Shown here: positions 11,827-22,705 of the stretch, one piece after another
Numbering within the stretch: the first letter of the stretch is position 1
Layout of the letters: the number at the start of each line of letters is the position of its first letter
Source of the DNA: Gnetum montanum
Taxonomy: Eukaryota; Streptophyta; Gnetopsida; Gnetales; Gnetaceae
DNA: 43,756 bases
NCBI GenBank assembly: GCA_015680685.1
Contig: MNCI01016050.1
Location: forward strand, 500,704-544,459
Direction: 5' to 3'
Made by a program: the position numbers and the translations under genes
The notes under the pieces: model-generated
Seen by the model: only the letters and a program-made list of their open reading frames with translations
Told to the model about the DNA's origin: nothing
The model's database searches: none

Positions 11827-13414
11827 CCTCCTCATGCACATATCTCATTTGCAAGCCAAGCACTATAATGAATATATTTTTCATGAATTTTGGCATTTTG
11901 TATGAATCTACCATTTGGTTTTGTTGGCATTCAATCTTCTTAAATGCTTATCAAAATCTACTATCTCTATTTGAACTTTTATAATTTCTTTTGGGCTTTT
12001 AAGTATTAGACACTCTTCTTGGATAAGTTTGTATTACTTACTTGGAAATTTTTTGATTTGTGAATTCTCCTATTAGTTATCTTGGTTCTCGTTCTATTGA
12101 AATTCTATTTGATATTTTAGATATTGTGATGATGGTTTGTCTACAATTGTTTGATATTTGGTTTGGATGCCTTGGATTACTTAATTTTCTTCATGATTTG
12201 GATTTTTCTTGTTGAATTATTATCCTCCCTCATTAATGTAAATTGTCATGTTTGTATGTTTATTAGGTGATTAGATGTCAAAGTTAGTGTTGAGTTTACG
12301 TGGTGAAGTAAAGATGGGATTCTTAGAGACTTTTTTGTATTTGACCCTCATTTCTATGCATCAATGTGGCTTTCATTGTAGGCCCCATCCCACATAGAAG
12401 ATTGATTCCATGGCTCATTGATCTTCTTGGTTTAATACCTCAAGAATATTAGAGGTGAACTTTGGAGATGCTTCTAATACTAGTAAATGCTTTGTATGAT
12501 TTGATGGGTCTTATTAGATGCCTATTATTATGAGACTAATAATAAATCCATGTGCATGATAAATTTTGTATTCAATTTAAAATTTTATTATTGCAATTAG
12601 ATGAGTATACATGCCAATAATTGATATACATATGACATTGAGTGTAGTGTGTGCTAGCCTCCTTGTTCTATGGTAATTGAAGTTGATAAAACCTGGCATT
12701 GATAATGTTTAGGGGTTGAATGTTTGACTATATGTTTGTATTCTTGTTTAGATACACTTGATGTAACATATTTTGTAAGATATTCATGTTCTACCTAGAT
12801 CTCGTGTGATCTACCCATTCTTTGGTTGGATATGGTGTTAGGACTCATCACTTAGTTTTAGACTAATATCTCCATTTTATTATAGGTTGATTAGATTGGA
12901 TGGAGACTAGAGATTTTGGATAGTTGATTGATTTTTTTTCTAGGGTAATTTATATGTTATATTTTCATATTTGAGCTTTGACTATTTATGTATTATATAT
13001 TTCAATATTTTGTTAGACATTATTCCTCTTTTTTTAGCTTTTGAATTTAATTTTGTATGGGCTATATCTTTAATATTATGTTGATCATATGTTTATGGTG
13101 ATTTATATTTATTATTTATTTAATTCTCTTGCCCATTCATATTTTTGGTAGATGATTTACTTTATTTATTATCTAGTTAGATTCATTTTTCAGCCTATAT
13201 GTTTAACATAATTTTTATATTTACATATTTTTTTTCTTTTTTTTTTAGTTTTATTTCTTTCCTTGTGTCATGGCTTTACACTAGGTTCCGTTTGCCTTTT
13301 TTTCCTTTGTAGTTGATTATTTTTCTTATTCCTTGCCATGGAAAATCATTTCATAGGTATTCTACGCAATATAATGTTATCCAACCTAAGGTTTTGAAAG
13401 AAAGGTATTATAAG
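11827..13414. other. No gene; probable remains of a gypsy 5' LTR region
   Basis: AT-rich with T-runs. It lies immediately upstream of a primer-site-like sequence and a gypsy gag, so a 5' LTR would be expected here. I cannot see its termini. Confidence 0.35.
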
Positions 13415-13415
13415 T

Positions 13416-13429
13416 AGGTATTAGAGAAT
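13416..13429 (+). other. Degenerate primer binding site (tRNA-iMet type)
   Basis: AGGTATTAGAGAAT matches the initiator-Met-type site TGGTATCAGAGC with three mismatches, two of them transversions. It lies just before the gypsy gag region that starts near 13470, which is where such a site belongs. Confidence 0.4.
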
Positions 13430-13469
13430 AGGTTTTGTTCATTTTCTCATTGTGTTGCTATGTACAAAT

Positions 13470-14600
13470 ATGGTAGGACCTAGAAGTGGATGTGGTTATG
13501 CTAGGAGGGTAGATGTTGGCCCTAGCAATCCAACCCCAATACCTAACCTTGTTCTTGATTGAATGGAGAAGCCATTGATAGATCCCCAAGTAGAACTTGT
13601 CACTCTGGTTTTTCCTCCTACATAAGAGGAGGAGATTAGCTAGATAGATATTAACAAGCATTTATTTTAGTTTTTCCATCATGATACAAAGAAGAGCTTA
13701 AGTTTACCATTGATGTAAGATGCTTCTGGGAGTGGTGAAAATGGTAGACAACCAATGGAAAGAGAGATTATGACGTAGTTTCATAAGCTAGGATCCCATA
13801 CCTTCTAGAGTGAGGAGCTTTCTACCATTTCTAGTAAGTGGCTAGAGAAGGTTCTTAAGATATTTAACCTAATGAATTATACTTCTACTTACCAAACTTG
13901 TTTGACAACTCACTAGTTTCATGAATCTACTAGATATTGGTGGAATACTTAGGAGAATGCTCATCATTGGGAAGAGTATGATGTTAAGTAGAGTAATTTT
14001 ATTAATTCTTTCAATGCTCATTACATTCCTTAAAAGTTTACAAAGGTGAAGGCTAAGGAGTTTTATTGTCTCTATCAAGCTAGTTGGACTATGATTAAGT
14101 AAAACTACAAGTTCTTAGAGTTGAGTATATATGTGCCCCACATATATTTAGATCAGAGGTTTAGAACTGACTATTTATCCATGGTCTTTGTGCATTCATC
14201 AAGGATCATTTTCTTTTTCTACATCTTTAGATATATGAGGATGATCAAGTTCATATGAGAGACCTACAACATAGTCAATTTGCTAAAGTAGTGTAGCATG
14301 ATAAATCTTAAAAAGAGGGCTCAAACATCTTCTAGAAAGTTTGATGGATCCAAGTAGGCCCAAAGATCTAGTTTGGGTGGCTAATAATAGAAATAGAAGC
14401 CTTAGTAATAGGTAGTAGATGGTGAAATCACTCATAGTTTCATTATTTGCTATGCTTATCAAAGAATTAGACACATCCATAAGGAATGTCCCAACTATCA
14501 TAATGGTGATCAACTAGGCCATAGGAGCTTCAATTATCCATAGAGTTTAGAAGCTAGAGGTCCTCACTAGGGTGGAAAAACTATTGGTGGCTAGGATAAT
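13470..14600 (+). pseudogene. Ty3/gypsy gag pseudogene with damaged zinc knuckle
   Basis: From ATG 13470 (MVGPRSGCG...) the frame runs with many stops. A gag domain is readable at about 13770-14160 (F-H-K-L, W-L-E-K, then RYWWN, NAHYIP, KEFYCLYQ). At 14448-14489 the sequence reads CYAYQRIRHIHKEC, a CCHC zinc knuckle in which the second Cys has become Tyr. Gag would build the virus-like particle and the knuckle would bind RNA. Protease and RT follow in the correct order, so this is the 5' half of one element. Confidence 0.6.
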
Positions 14601-14699
14601 GCTACGATGCATGCACGTGTGTGCACTAAAAAATCAGCAAGTTGATGCTTAATCCAACACCATGATTGAGGTTGGAGGTATGATTTCTAATTTGATAGT

Positions 14700-15461
14700 T
14701 AAATTTTTTTTAATCTTGGTGTAAGTCATTCTTTTGTTGATTCATGAGTGGTTGGATGATTGGGTTTATTCTCTTAGTAGCTTGATAAAGTTATTTTCAT
14801 TAGCTTCATTGGTGGCTATGTACTTGCTATGGACCAAGTTTGTAGATCTGTGGCATTGGTAATTTAGAATGCCACTTGGTTCAATGATCTCTACATCATA
14901 AACCTAGCGGACTATGATGTTATCTTGGGCATGAATTTGTTGTCTCGCTATTAGGATAGTTTGAATTGTTATCATAAGAAACTTTCGTTAGTGATAGATG
15001 ATGGTGTTCAAATGATGGTACTTAACCAACCATGCAATATCAAGTTAGATCTTATGTCTTCAAGATGTTTTCGGTGTTTGTTATGAAAGGGTCATACTTG
15101 CTTCATTGCTTTAGTTAAGGAACTTTCTTTATCACCCTATATTCATAAAATTCTTATTTCTCATAAGTTTCTTGATGCTTTCTTTTTTGAGTTACCTAGT
15201 CTATCTCTAAAGCATGATGTAAAGTTTAAGATTTCTTTTAAAATTGGTGTTGAATCTATCTCCAAGGTTTCACACAAGATGTCCCCTATCAAGTTAGCAT
15301 AACTGAACATTTATCTTTAGGAGTTACTTGATAAAGGCCTAATGCATTCAAGTGTGTCTTCTTGGGATGCTCTTTTCTTCTTTGTGAAGAACAAAAATGG
15401 TAGTATGTAGTTGTGCAATGATTACTTAGAGTTGAACTAGATGACAATGAAGAATAAGTGC
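14700..15461 (+). pseudogene. Ty3/gypsy aspartic protease and start of reverse transcriptase
   Basis: Protease: GVSHSFVDS near 14720 stands where D-S/T-G-A-S-H-S-F is expected, and the second conserved block reads ADYDVILGMNLLSRY near 14910-14955. RT: KMSPIKLA, LLDKGLMHSSVSSWDALFFFVKNKNG and LCNDYLELN lie at about 15275-15440, the usual first RT blocks of gypsy elements. The frame is stopped several times (for instance CAG to TAG in the LN-Q position). It is cut at 15461 by the Athila-like insertion and resumes at 26687 with the next RT residues. Confidence 0.75.
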
Positions 15462-16235
15462 TGATGGGATGCGATATCACGTCGGTCCCTGATATATCAT
15501 AGCCCATCGCCAGTTCTATAAATAAGAGGCGGCTCTCCCTTATTTCTCCATCTAGATCTAGACCTTAGCCAAACTCTTACCATTTTACCATTCCAGAGTT
15601 AAAATAATTTCCATGTGCCCACAGTAGGAGTTCCAAAGTGAACAGATCTTTATTCGAGCAATTCTGTACCTAAGCACACAATTGTGTACGTTAATAAAGA
15701 CAAACTTTTGGATAAACCTTGCAGCATATGGACTAAGCTAAATAGGACTTTAATTATTGTTAAATTTTTAATGCTTTCTTAAAGACTTAATCTCTCTCAA
15801 CCCTCAACTCTCATAGTTAAGTGCATTCAGTATGACTGCTTCGAGCACGTGCATTACACTTGGTGATCCCAGTAATGAATAGCATTTGGTAATCCTAGTA
15901 GCATTGCATTGGTTCAAGGTATGAATGGCAAGTGGGAACGGATGCTAATGCTAGGACAATTAAAGCCTAGTTAGTGAAAGTTAGTTACTTAGTCTCTTCA
16001 CCCTTTCCCCTCTTAGCATAGGCGATAAAACCATAAAAGACATAAAAATCATGTACCTCAAGTTCACTTAACCATACAACAATGACAAATAAAAGTGAGC
16101 TTGGGAAGACAATGACTAATTAACCTTAAGTGTTCCATAAGGCACGTAAGCACTTAGTCCTTGGAATTTGACCGGATTGCGCATGTAATGCTCATATTCG
16201 TATGGTTGAGTGTAGGGATACCTCGTCACTCATCA
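15462..16235 (+). repeat. 5' LTR of the Athila-like element
   Basis: 774 bp. Starts TGATGGG and ends CACTCATCA. TATAAATA is at 15517-15524 and AATAAA at 15693-15698, so R lies between about 15545 and 15715. U3 is only about 55 bp before the TATA box and contains the GATATCAC/GATATATC palindromic words. U5 ends in GTATGGTTGAGTGTAGGG plus the terminal CATCA. Confidence 0.9.
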
Positions 16236-16236
16236 T

Positions 16237-16254
16237 TGGCGCTGTTTCCAGGGA
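16237..16254 (+). other. Primer binding site, tRNA-Asp type
   Basis: TGGCGCTGTTTCCAGGGA begins two bases after the LTR end. It matches the TGGCGCCGTTGCCGGGGA site known from Athila and Calypso elements (complementary to plant tRNA-Asp 3' end) at 15 of 18 positions; all differences are C/T, G/T or G/A changes expected from decay or divergence. Confidence 0.75.
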
Positions 16255-16336
16255 CTTAGTTGTTTGTGCGCTAAGTAGAACATAGGAAATCATCCACATC
16301 ATTTGGAAGCTTAAACAAACCCTTAGGGTTAATCAT

Positions 16337-17976
16337 ATGAAAAACAACATAACAATAAACAGCACACCAAACAAAACTAAGATGTCTTCTTCTCCACACA
16401 AAAGCACTTCACCACCTAGGACCAACACTAGAGACAGTCAGCGGCACAACATACATAACCAAGAACCGTCAATTCCTCAACAATTCAATGTGGTATATGT
16501 TCATCATGATGAATATATACCTAAATTTACCTTTGTCTTCCATCAAGACGAACAACTGTGATGGAGAGATTTGGAGGGTAACATAGTGTTGCCTCCAAAT
16601 AGAGCCGTCCCCAACATACTCCTTCATGCCCTTGCGCAAATCAGCATGTCACAATTATATGCTAAGTACGTTGTGCTCAATTACAATGTAAGGGACTACC
16701 ATCCCACAGAAGCCCAACGTCAATGGGACTCATGGTAGGAGAGTTACCACACATCATTGAAGGGCAAAGGATCCCATAATGCTTTGTCCATCATAAGATA
16801 AATTAAGGGTGGTGAACCAATCTCAATAGGTTCTCCAAAAAATGATGTTCCCCCTCCTAATGATAGTGAGGAGGTGGGGTATCAGAACCTTAGCTCCACA
16901 ATTCACAACCTTGGTTCTAATTCCCACGAACACCAAGTGTTCAATGAGGGGACACAAACACAACATAAGGACAAGCATTCTGATCGTCATCACGATCAGG
17001 GTCGAGATCATCGAAGGGAAGGTAGGAAACATCATCATGGTGATGGTTCTCCTTCCTCTTCCCCTTCATCACATCATTCACCCTCTCCTTCAACATCAGG
17101 ATGTAGTCACAAGGAACCTCATTGTGAGAACAAGGGTAAGCAAGAAGAGAAACCTCGACAAGAGAGTCGAGAGCAAGGACGAGGGCATTCTAGGGAATCA
17201 TAACATGGAAGAAGGGAAAGTAGGGAATTGCGTAGGCATCATAGACACCATGAAAGAAATGACAACAAAGAACCCCTACTAGCAACCTGAAGTATGTTAG
17301 ACATTACAGAGGTCGTTAGAATACCTACAAGGCACCAAAAAGATAGTCGGATCAAGAGACTAGACATGAATAATATCCCATGTTTGAGGGGGGATACAAC
17401 GCTAATCTGTAGAATCACTTACAGGCATTTCATGATGCCTATGCCTTGAAAAATATTGAAAATGAGTGGCAAAAGTTAAAGTTGTTGTCAAGGACACTCA
17501 TAAAAGAAGCAGAAAGCTAATACCGGTCCTTAGAACTGGAATCCATTTGAAGGTGGAGTACGATGTTAGAACTATTTTACGATAAATATTAGATGTACTC
17601 CCGAGTATCCAACTTGCATAAGCAAATCCAAGAATGGAAGAAGGGTAATCATGAACCCTTGGATGCTACCATGGGCTAATATTATGCATTGCTACATAGT
17701 TGCCTGGGCCATGGTTATGCATAACGAGATCAACTTCTCCATCTTGTAGATGGGCTAAGACGTGAATCCAAGAGAACCCTTGGAACATATGCCCAAGGAA
17801 GATTATCAGGACTTAGGTCCCATGAAGTTCATAGATTGTTGGAGCAAGTAGCTAAGGAAGAAGGAGAGCTACAGAAAATAGAAAGTGTAGAAGAGTACAA
17901 CCGTGATCCTTCCCTCCAAAAGAGGGAAGTGAGATTCTATGAGGAAGAGGTTGAGTCACCACTCGAAGAGTTGGTG
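16337..17976 (+). pseudogene. Gag pseudogene, N-terminal and capsid part
   Basis: The first ATG after the primer site gives a Ser/Thr/Pro-rich start (MKNNITINSTPNK...) with stops at 16559 and 16736. A strongly His/Arg/Asp/Ser-rich low-complexity stretch follows at 16930-17210. After one frameshift the capsid-like region runs from about 17383 to 17976. It includes FHDAYALKNIENEW, ELFYDKY, LHKQIQEWKKGN, LLHLVDGLRRESK and LLEQVAKEEGEL, the pattern of the retrotransposon gag domain. The N gap cuts it. The low-complexity basic/acidic region is longer than I would expect in Athila gag and may be lineage-specific. Confidence 0.65.
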
Positions 17977-18326
17977 NNNNNNNNNNNNNNNNNNNNNNNN
18001 NNNNNNNNNNNNNNNNNNNNNNNNNNNNNNNNNNNNNNNNNNNNNNNNNNNNNNNNNNNNNNNNNNNNNNNNNNNNNNNNNNNNNNNNNNNNNNNNNNNN
18101 NNNNNNNNNNNNNNNNNNNNNNNNNNNNNNNNNNNNNNNNNNNNNNNNNNNNNNNNNNNNNNNNNNNNNNNNNNNNNNNNNNNNNNNNNNNNNNNNNNNN
18201 NNNNNNNNNNNNNNNNNNNNNNNNNNNNNNNNNNNNNNNNNNNNNNNNNNNNNNNNNNNNNNNNNNNNNNNNNNNNNNNNNNNNNNNNNNNNNNNNNNNN
18301 NNNNNNNNNNNNNNNNNNNNNNNNNN
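17977..18326. other. Assembly gap of 350 N
   Basis: All bases are N. The length is a round 350 and may be an estimate. Any protein prediction across it is meaningless. Confidence 0.99.
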
Positions 18327-18440
18327 AGCAGCAAGGTTTTCTATTCACCAACTCTTCGAGTGGTGACTCAACCTCTTCCTCACAGAATATTACTCCNCCA
18401 TCGCCTAGGCAACAATACCCTTACCGGCAACCAGATCCAN
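18327..18440. other. Suspect assembly patch next to the gap
   Basis: Bases about 18340-18376 are the reverse complement of 17940-17976, so the gap is flanked by an inverted repeat of about 37 bp. Then, between single N at 18397 and 18440, a 42-base piece repeats 18611-18651 almost exactly (41 identical bases). Both signs suggest gap-filling or contig-joining error rather than biology. Confidence 0.8.
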
Positions 18441-19075
18441 GTATGCACTCAACCTAAGACTTAACAAACGACAAGCACCCCAAAGGTTACCTTATCCCCA
18501 AGGTAACCCTAGGCAGTTCCACCAACCCTTAATGTATTGTCCAAGTGGAACTCCACCACAACCTATCGAACAACACCAGCAGTGGCAATACCCACAATCA
18601 TGTGGAATGTCATCGCCTAGGCAACAATACCCTTACCGGCAACCAGATCCATATGGCTATTATGTGCAGCAGCCAGTTTCTCCAAGTGACTCTATCAGTC
18701 ACATGACCCCACAACGTCACTACCAAGTTTGGGAGTATTTTAAGACTCCCTCTCCTGGAAGGGACACCCCACATGCATACCATCCTCCGAATCCATCCAC
18801 ATCTCTTACGCCAATAGCTCCACTACCAACTTTTCCAACAATGCAAGGGGTATTCCCCACTCAATCGCAACAACCCAATGTCACAAGGGCTTCGAATCCT
18901 CAAACCACAGTTGGTTCTGACAATCTTATGCCAAAAGACCTTTCTTCAAAACCAACAATCCAACTAAGCCCTCACCATCACAAGTGGTTGAACATCTACA
19001 CACCTCCATACCAAATAAAGTTTTGGGACCTCCTTCAAACCAAAAATAGAGCTCAACACACACGGTTATGTTAAC
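18441..19075 (+). pseudogene. Gag C-terminal region, Pro/Gln-rich linker
   Basis: An open frame of 180 codons from 18532 is rich in Pro, Gln, Ser and Tyr (for instance the repeated RQQYPYRQPDP motif) and has no CCHC knuckle. It links capsid to protease in the polyprotein. Its length without stops, in an otherwise broken element, is probably chance helped by the Pro/Gln codons. Confidence 0.5.
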
Positions 19076-19660
19076 ACATATCGTCACTGACTGGATCAAG
19101 GTGGGCCACCTTCTTAGGAAATTATCTGATCCTGGAAGTCCTCTAATCTACCTCCAAGTTGCTGGGAATGAACCATGTAAAGCTCTTCTGGACTCAAGTT
19201 CTGATTTCAACTTAATATTACAGAAGATGTACAAATCCTAGAACCTGCCTCCACTAAGGAAGAGTAATATTCGACTAGAGCTAGCTGACTAGTCCATCAC
19301 TGTCCCTTTGGGACTGGTGGAGGACATCGTTACCACTATGAGTGTTTGGTCATATCCAGCTTATTTCCTAGTGATACAAGTAAAAAATGGTAAGGGGGAC
19401 TTCCCAATGATAATGGGAAGAGCATGGCTAAGAATTATAGATGCACGCCTTGGGATCTATGATCTTTCCTTGGAAATATCCAAGAAAAATCCTTTTGGAA
19501 AGATTGAGAAGAAGAAAATTCCATGCATTGCATACAGTGATACAGGGTGTCATTGCATGCAGAAATCATGGGTTATGCGAAGTTTAACATTGCCTACATG
19601 CAATCAGTGTGCACAAGAAATTAAGATACAAAGGTGCCTGTATGCAGTAGCCACATGACA
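19076..19660 (+). pseudogene. Athila-type aspartic protease pseudogene
   Basis: KALLDSSSDFNLI near 19170-19210 stands where A-L-x-D-x-G-A-S-x-N-L-x is expected: the catalytic Asp is kept but the following Gly is lost. Later blocks IRLELADQ-like (with a stop), GLVEDIV, YPAYFLVIQV and DFPMIMGRAWLRIIDARLGI fit the C-terminal half of the Athila/Tat protease. The enzyme would process the Gag-Pol polyprotein. The last 116 codons (19308-19658) are open. Confidence 0.7.
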
Positions 19661-20057
19661 AGAGGACACCCTATGGCTGATGACTGATTAAGAGAGTAAC
19701 TCAATAACATGCATGGAATTGACTGAATGAATAACTAGTGCTTACATTGGAAGCACAGACATTCTTGAGTAAGTCTGTTACTAACTTCCAAACCTTAGCC
19801 TCAAAAACATCAATTGGGGGAAGCTGGAAATTCCTGAGAGATTCAAACAACAGCCCCTTGATCTGAAACCATTGCCCACCGGTCTAGAGTATATGACCCT
19901 TGAAAATCAAAAACTAGTAATCATCAATGCAAAACTTGTTCCCAACCAAAAAAAAAAAAGACTGTTGAAAGTGATAAACAAGTGGTCAAAAGCCTTTGCC
20001 TAGTCATATCCTAAGTTAACTGGAATAGATCCTAGGATATGCCATCATACGATTTAC

Positions 20058-21345
20058 ATGGACCCCTCCATGAAACCTCAAAAACAACCAGAGAGGCAAT
20101 TGAACCCGAAGTTGAAACAAATAGTAAAAGAAGAGATAGAACAGCTTCTCAAGGTTGGGTTCATATATCCCATTACTAATAGTGAATGGTTCATTCCTCT
20201 AGTAATCATGCCTAAGAAGGGAGGCAAATGGAGGGTGTGTACAGATTTTAGGCTGTTGAACATGGCAACATTCAAGGATCATTTCCTATTGCCATTCGTT
20301 GACCAAGTCTTAGACACTATAGCAGGGCATCGCTATTATAGTTTTATGGATGGGTATAGTGGATATAATCAAATACAAATAGCACCAGAAGATCAAGCCA
20401 AAACAACGTTCACCAGCCCTTGGGAAACGTTCGCATATAAAAATGTCATTTTTCTTATGCAATTCTCCTGCCACATTTCAACGTTTAGTTCTAAGCATAT
20501 TCCAATAGCAAATTAGGAATGGAGTGGAAGTCTTTATGGACTACTTGTCCACTTATGGAACAAGCTTTGATCAAGCCCTAGACCGATTAGAGCAAGTGTT
20601 AAAATGATGTGTAGAAACCAACTTAAGGCTCAATTGGTAGAAAAGCCATTTGATGGTCCAAGAGACCATTGTACTTGGACATAAAATTTCACATTCAAGA
20701 ATAGAGGTAGCCCGAATAAAGTTAGGGTCATCCAAGGAATTACCCAACAACCAGAAACTGTTAAAGAAATTCAATCGTTCCTTGGACACACCAGCTACTA
20801 CAGAAGATTCATTGAGAACTTCTCCAAGATTGATAAACCATTGGTAGAACTAACGAAGAAGGATGCACCATTCGAATGGACTAGGGAATGTGAATGAGCA
20901 TTCCAAACTTTGAAACAAAGACTTGTAGAAACTCCCATTCTACAAGCCCTTGACTGGTCCAAACCATTCCATATAATGACTAACACATCTAATTATGCTT
21001 TAGGAGCCATACTGATAGTTAGATGAACAAAAATGCCCTTATTACATCCACTGTGCAAGTAAGAGTATCATCAGTGCACAACTAAACTACACAACTATTG
21101 AAAAAGAATTAATGGCTGTAGTTTTTGCACTGGATAAATTTAGGCACTATGTGTTAAGCTACAAAGTGTACATTCATATGGACCATAGTGCAATTAGGTT
21201 CCTCATGAATAAGCCGACGGTTAGCCCTCGTATTATACATTGGCTGGTAATCCTACAGAAGTTCGATCTAACGATAGTAGATCGAAAGAGCACCGAGAAC
21301 GTAGTTGCAGATCACTTATCTCGGTTGCACTGGGATAGCAAAGAG
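20058..21345 (+). pseudogene. Athila-like reverse transcriptase and RNase H pseudogene
   Basis: RT blocks are readable in order: EEIEQLLKVGFIYPI, PLVIMPKKGGKWRVCTDFRLLN, KDHFLLPFVDQ, YYSFMDGYSGYNQI and TTFTSPWETFAY. The catalytic box near 20535 reads FMDYLS, so the second Asp of the expected F-M-D-D is Tyr. After frameshifts the connection reads SFLGHTSYYRRFIENFSKIDKPL. RNase H is at about 20965-21340: TNTSNYALGAIL, TIEKELMAVVFALDKFRHYVL, MDHSAIRFLM and ENVVADHLSRL. These enzymes would copy the element RNA to DNA. At least three frameshifts and many stops make it dead. The DGYSGYNQI wording is typical of the Athila/Tat group. Confidence 0.85.
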
Positions 21346-21439
21346 GACAAATATGCCATATCTAATCATTTTCCTAATGAAGCCCTCTTTATTGGTGTAG
21401 TGAATAACCAAAACATGGGAATGAATTAGTATAGTAGCA

Positions 21440-22705
21440 TTCTCACCTATCTCCTTTCCCAACAAACACCACAAGGGTTGGACTTTAGGAAGAAGCAACA
21501 GTTTCTTCACAGAACCAAGTACTTCATGGAGATCAAAGGACAACTTTACAAAGTCTATTCTGATGGCTTGGTTCGATGGTGTGTGCTCGATGTGGACCAA
21601 CTAATAGTTCTCTAGGATGATCACGAGGGCCCTTGCGGGGGTCACTATGCAAGGAGATGAACGGCTATCAACATCCTGCTTGCAGGATATTATTGGCCAA
21701 CACTATTTCAGGATGCCCATCATTTTGTCCAATCCTATGAGCATTGTCAACGTGATGGAGGAATGACTGCTAGAATGGAGGGTCTACAACAATGGATCCA
21801 ACCTTTGGAAACCTTCAACATTTGGGGAATAGACTTTATGGGGCCCATTACGCCAATGTCCAATGGAAAAGCTTATATCATTGTTGTTGTTGACTATCTA
21901 ACAAAATGGACTGAAGCAGCTACTATAATAGACTGCACATCATCTACAGCTGCATGATTTATACAACAATAAGTTTTATATAAGTTTGGTGTGCCGCTTG
22001 CACTTATCTCGGATAATGAAATGCATTTCATAGTTGCAACCTTTCAAAAATTGATGCAATGCTTAGGGGTTGAACATAAATTGACTACACCTTATTACCT
22101 CCAAGCTAATAGCCAAGCCGAGGTCACTAATCGAGAGATTACAAAAATTTTGACAAGAACAATTAGCAAATTTAGGTGAGATTGGAGCACTAAACTGAAT
22201 GATGCTCTCTGGCCATATTGCTCCACTTGGAAACTCCCTACAGGCTACTCTCCCTATGAGTTAGTGTACGGAAAACTCCCAAAGCTTCCAATTCAAACCA
22301 AGCTCCATACACTGTCCATGGCATGTGACCTCCACCTTGACCTTGATCTAGCACAAAAACAAAGACTGGCGACTCTAAATGTGCTGGACGAAAATTGATT
22401 GGTTTCCCTGTCATCAAATGAGTTGCACAAGACACATAACAAACAATGTCATGACTTAAAAATTTGAAAGGTCAAGTACCAACCAAGAGATAAGGTCTTT
22501 TACTAGAACCCCACACATGTGCCCCAATGCACGAAATTTCAAACATTGTCGGAAGGACCTTACATCATTCACACAACCTTTCCTTCAGGAGCCATGACTA
22601 TATACAAACCTGAAAGCCCTGATAAGAGATTATTGGTCAATGTGCAACAAACCAAACCCTTCCATGAACCTAGAACAGCTGGTGCACATAATACCTCTAA
22701 GAGAT
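21440..22705 (+). pseudogene. Athila-like integrase pseudogene
   Basis: Zinc-binding HHCC domain at about 21625-21760: HEGPCGGHYARR gives the two His, but the first Cys of C-x-x-C is Tyr (YEHCQRDG). Core domain: WGIDFMGPITPMSNG (first Asp), LISDNEMHF (second Asp) and SQAEVTNREI (Glu), so the D-D-E triad is still readable across two stops. The C-terminal part runs to about 22705 with GYSPYELVYGK, KVKYQPRDKVF and LSEGPYIIHTTFPSGAM. Integrase would insert the cDNA. No chromodomain is visible, which fits Athila/Tat rather than chromoviruses. Confidence 0.8.

Noticed and set aside
16823-17282. Long alternative frames on both strands across the His-rich gag block (146 codons plus, 71 codons minus)
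   Set aside because: They lie in other frames of the low-complexity gag region; the gag frame explains the repeats better.
17836-18457. Apparent proteins of 130-180 residues spanning the N gap
   Set aside because: Most of their length is unknown bases, and the flanking sequence is an inverted repeat that probably reflects misassembly.
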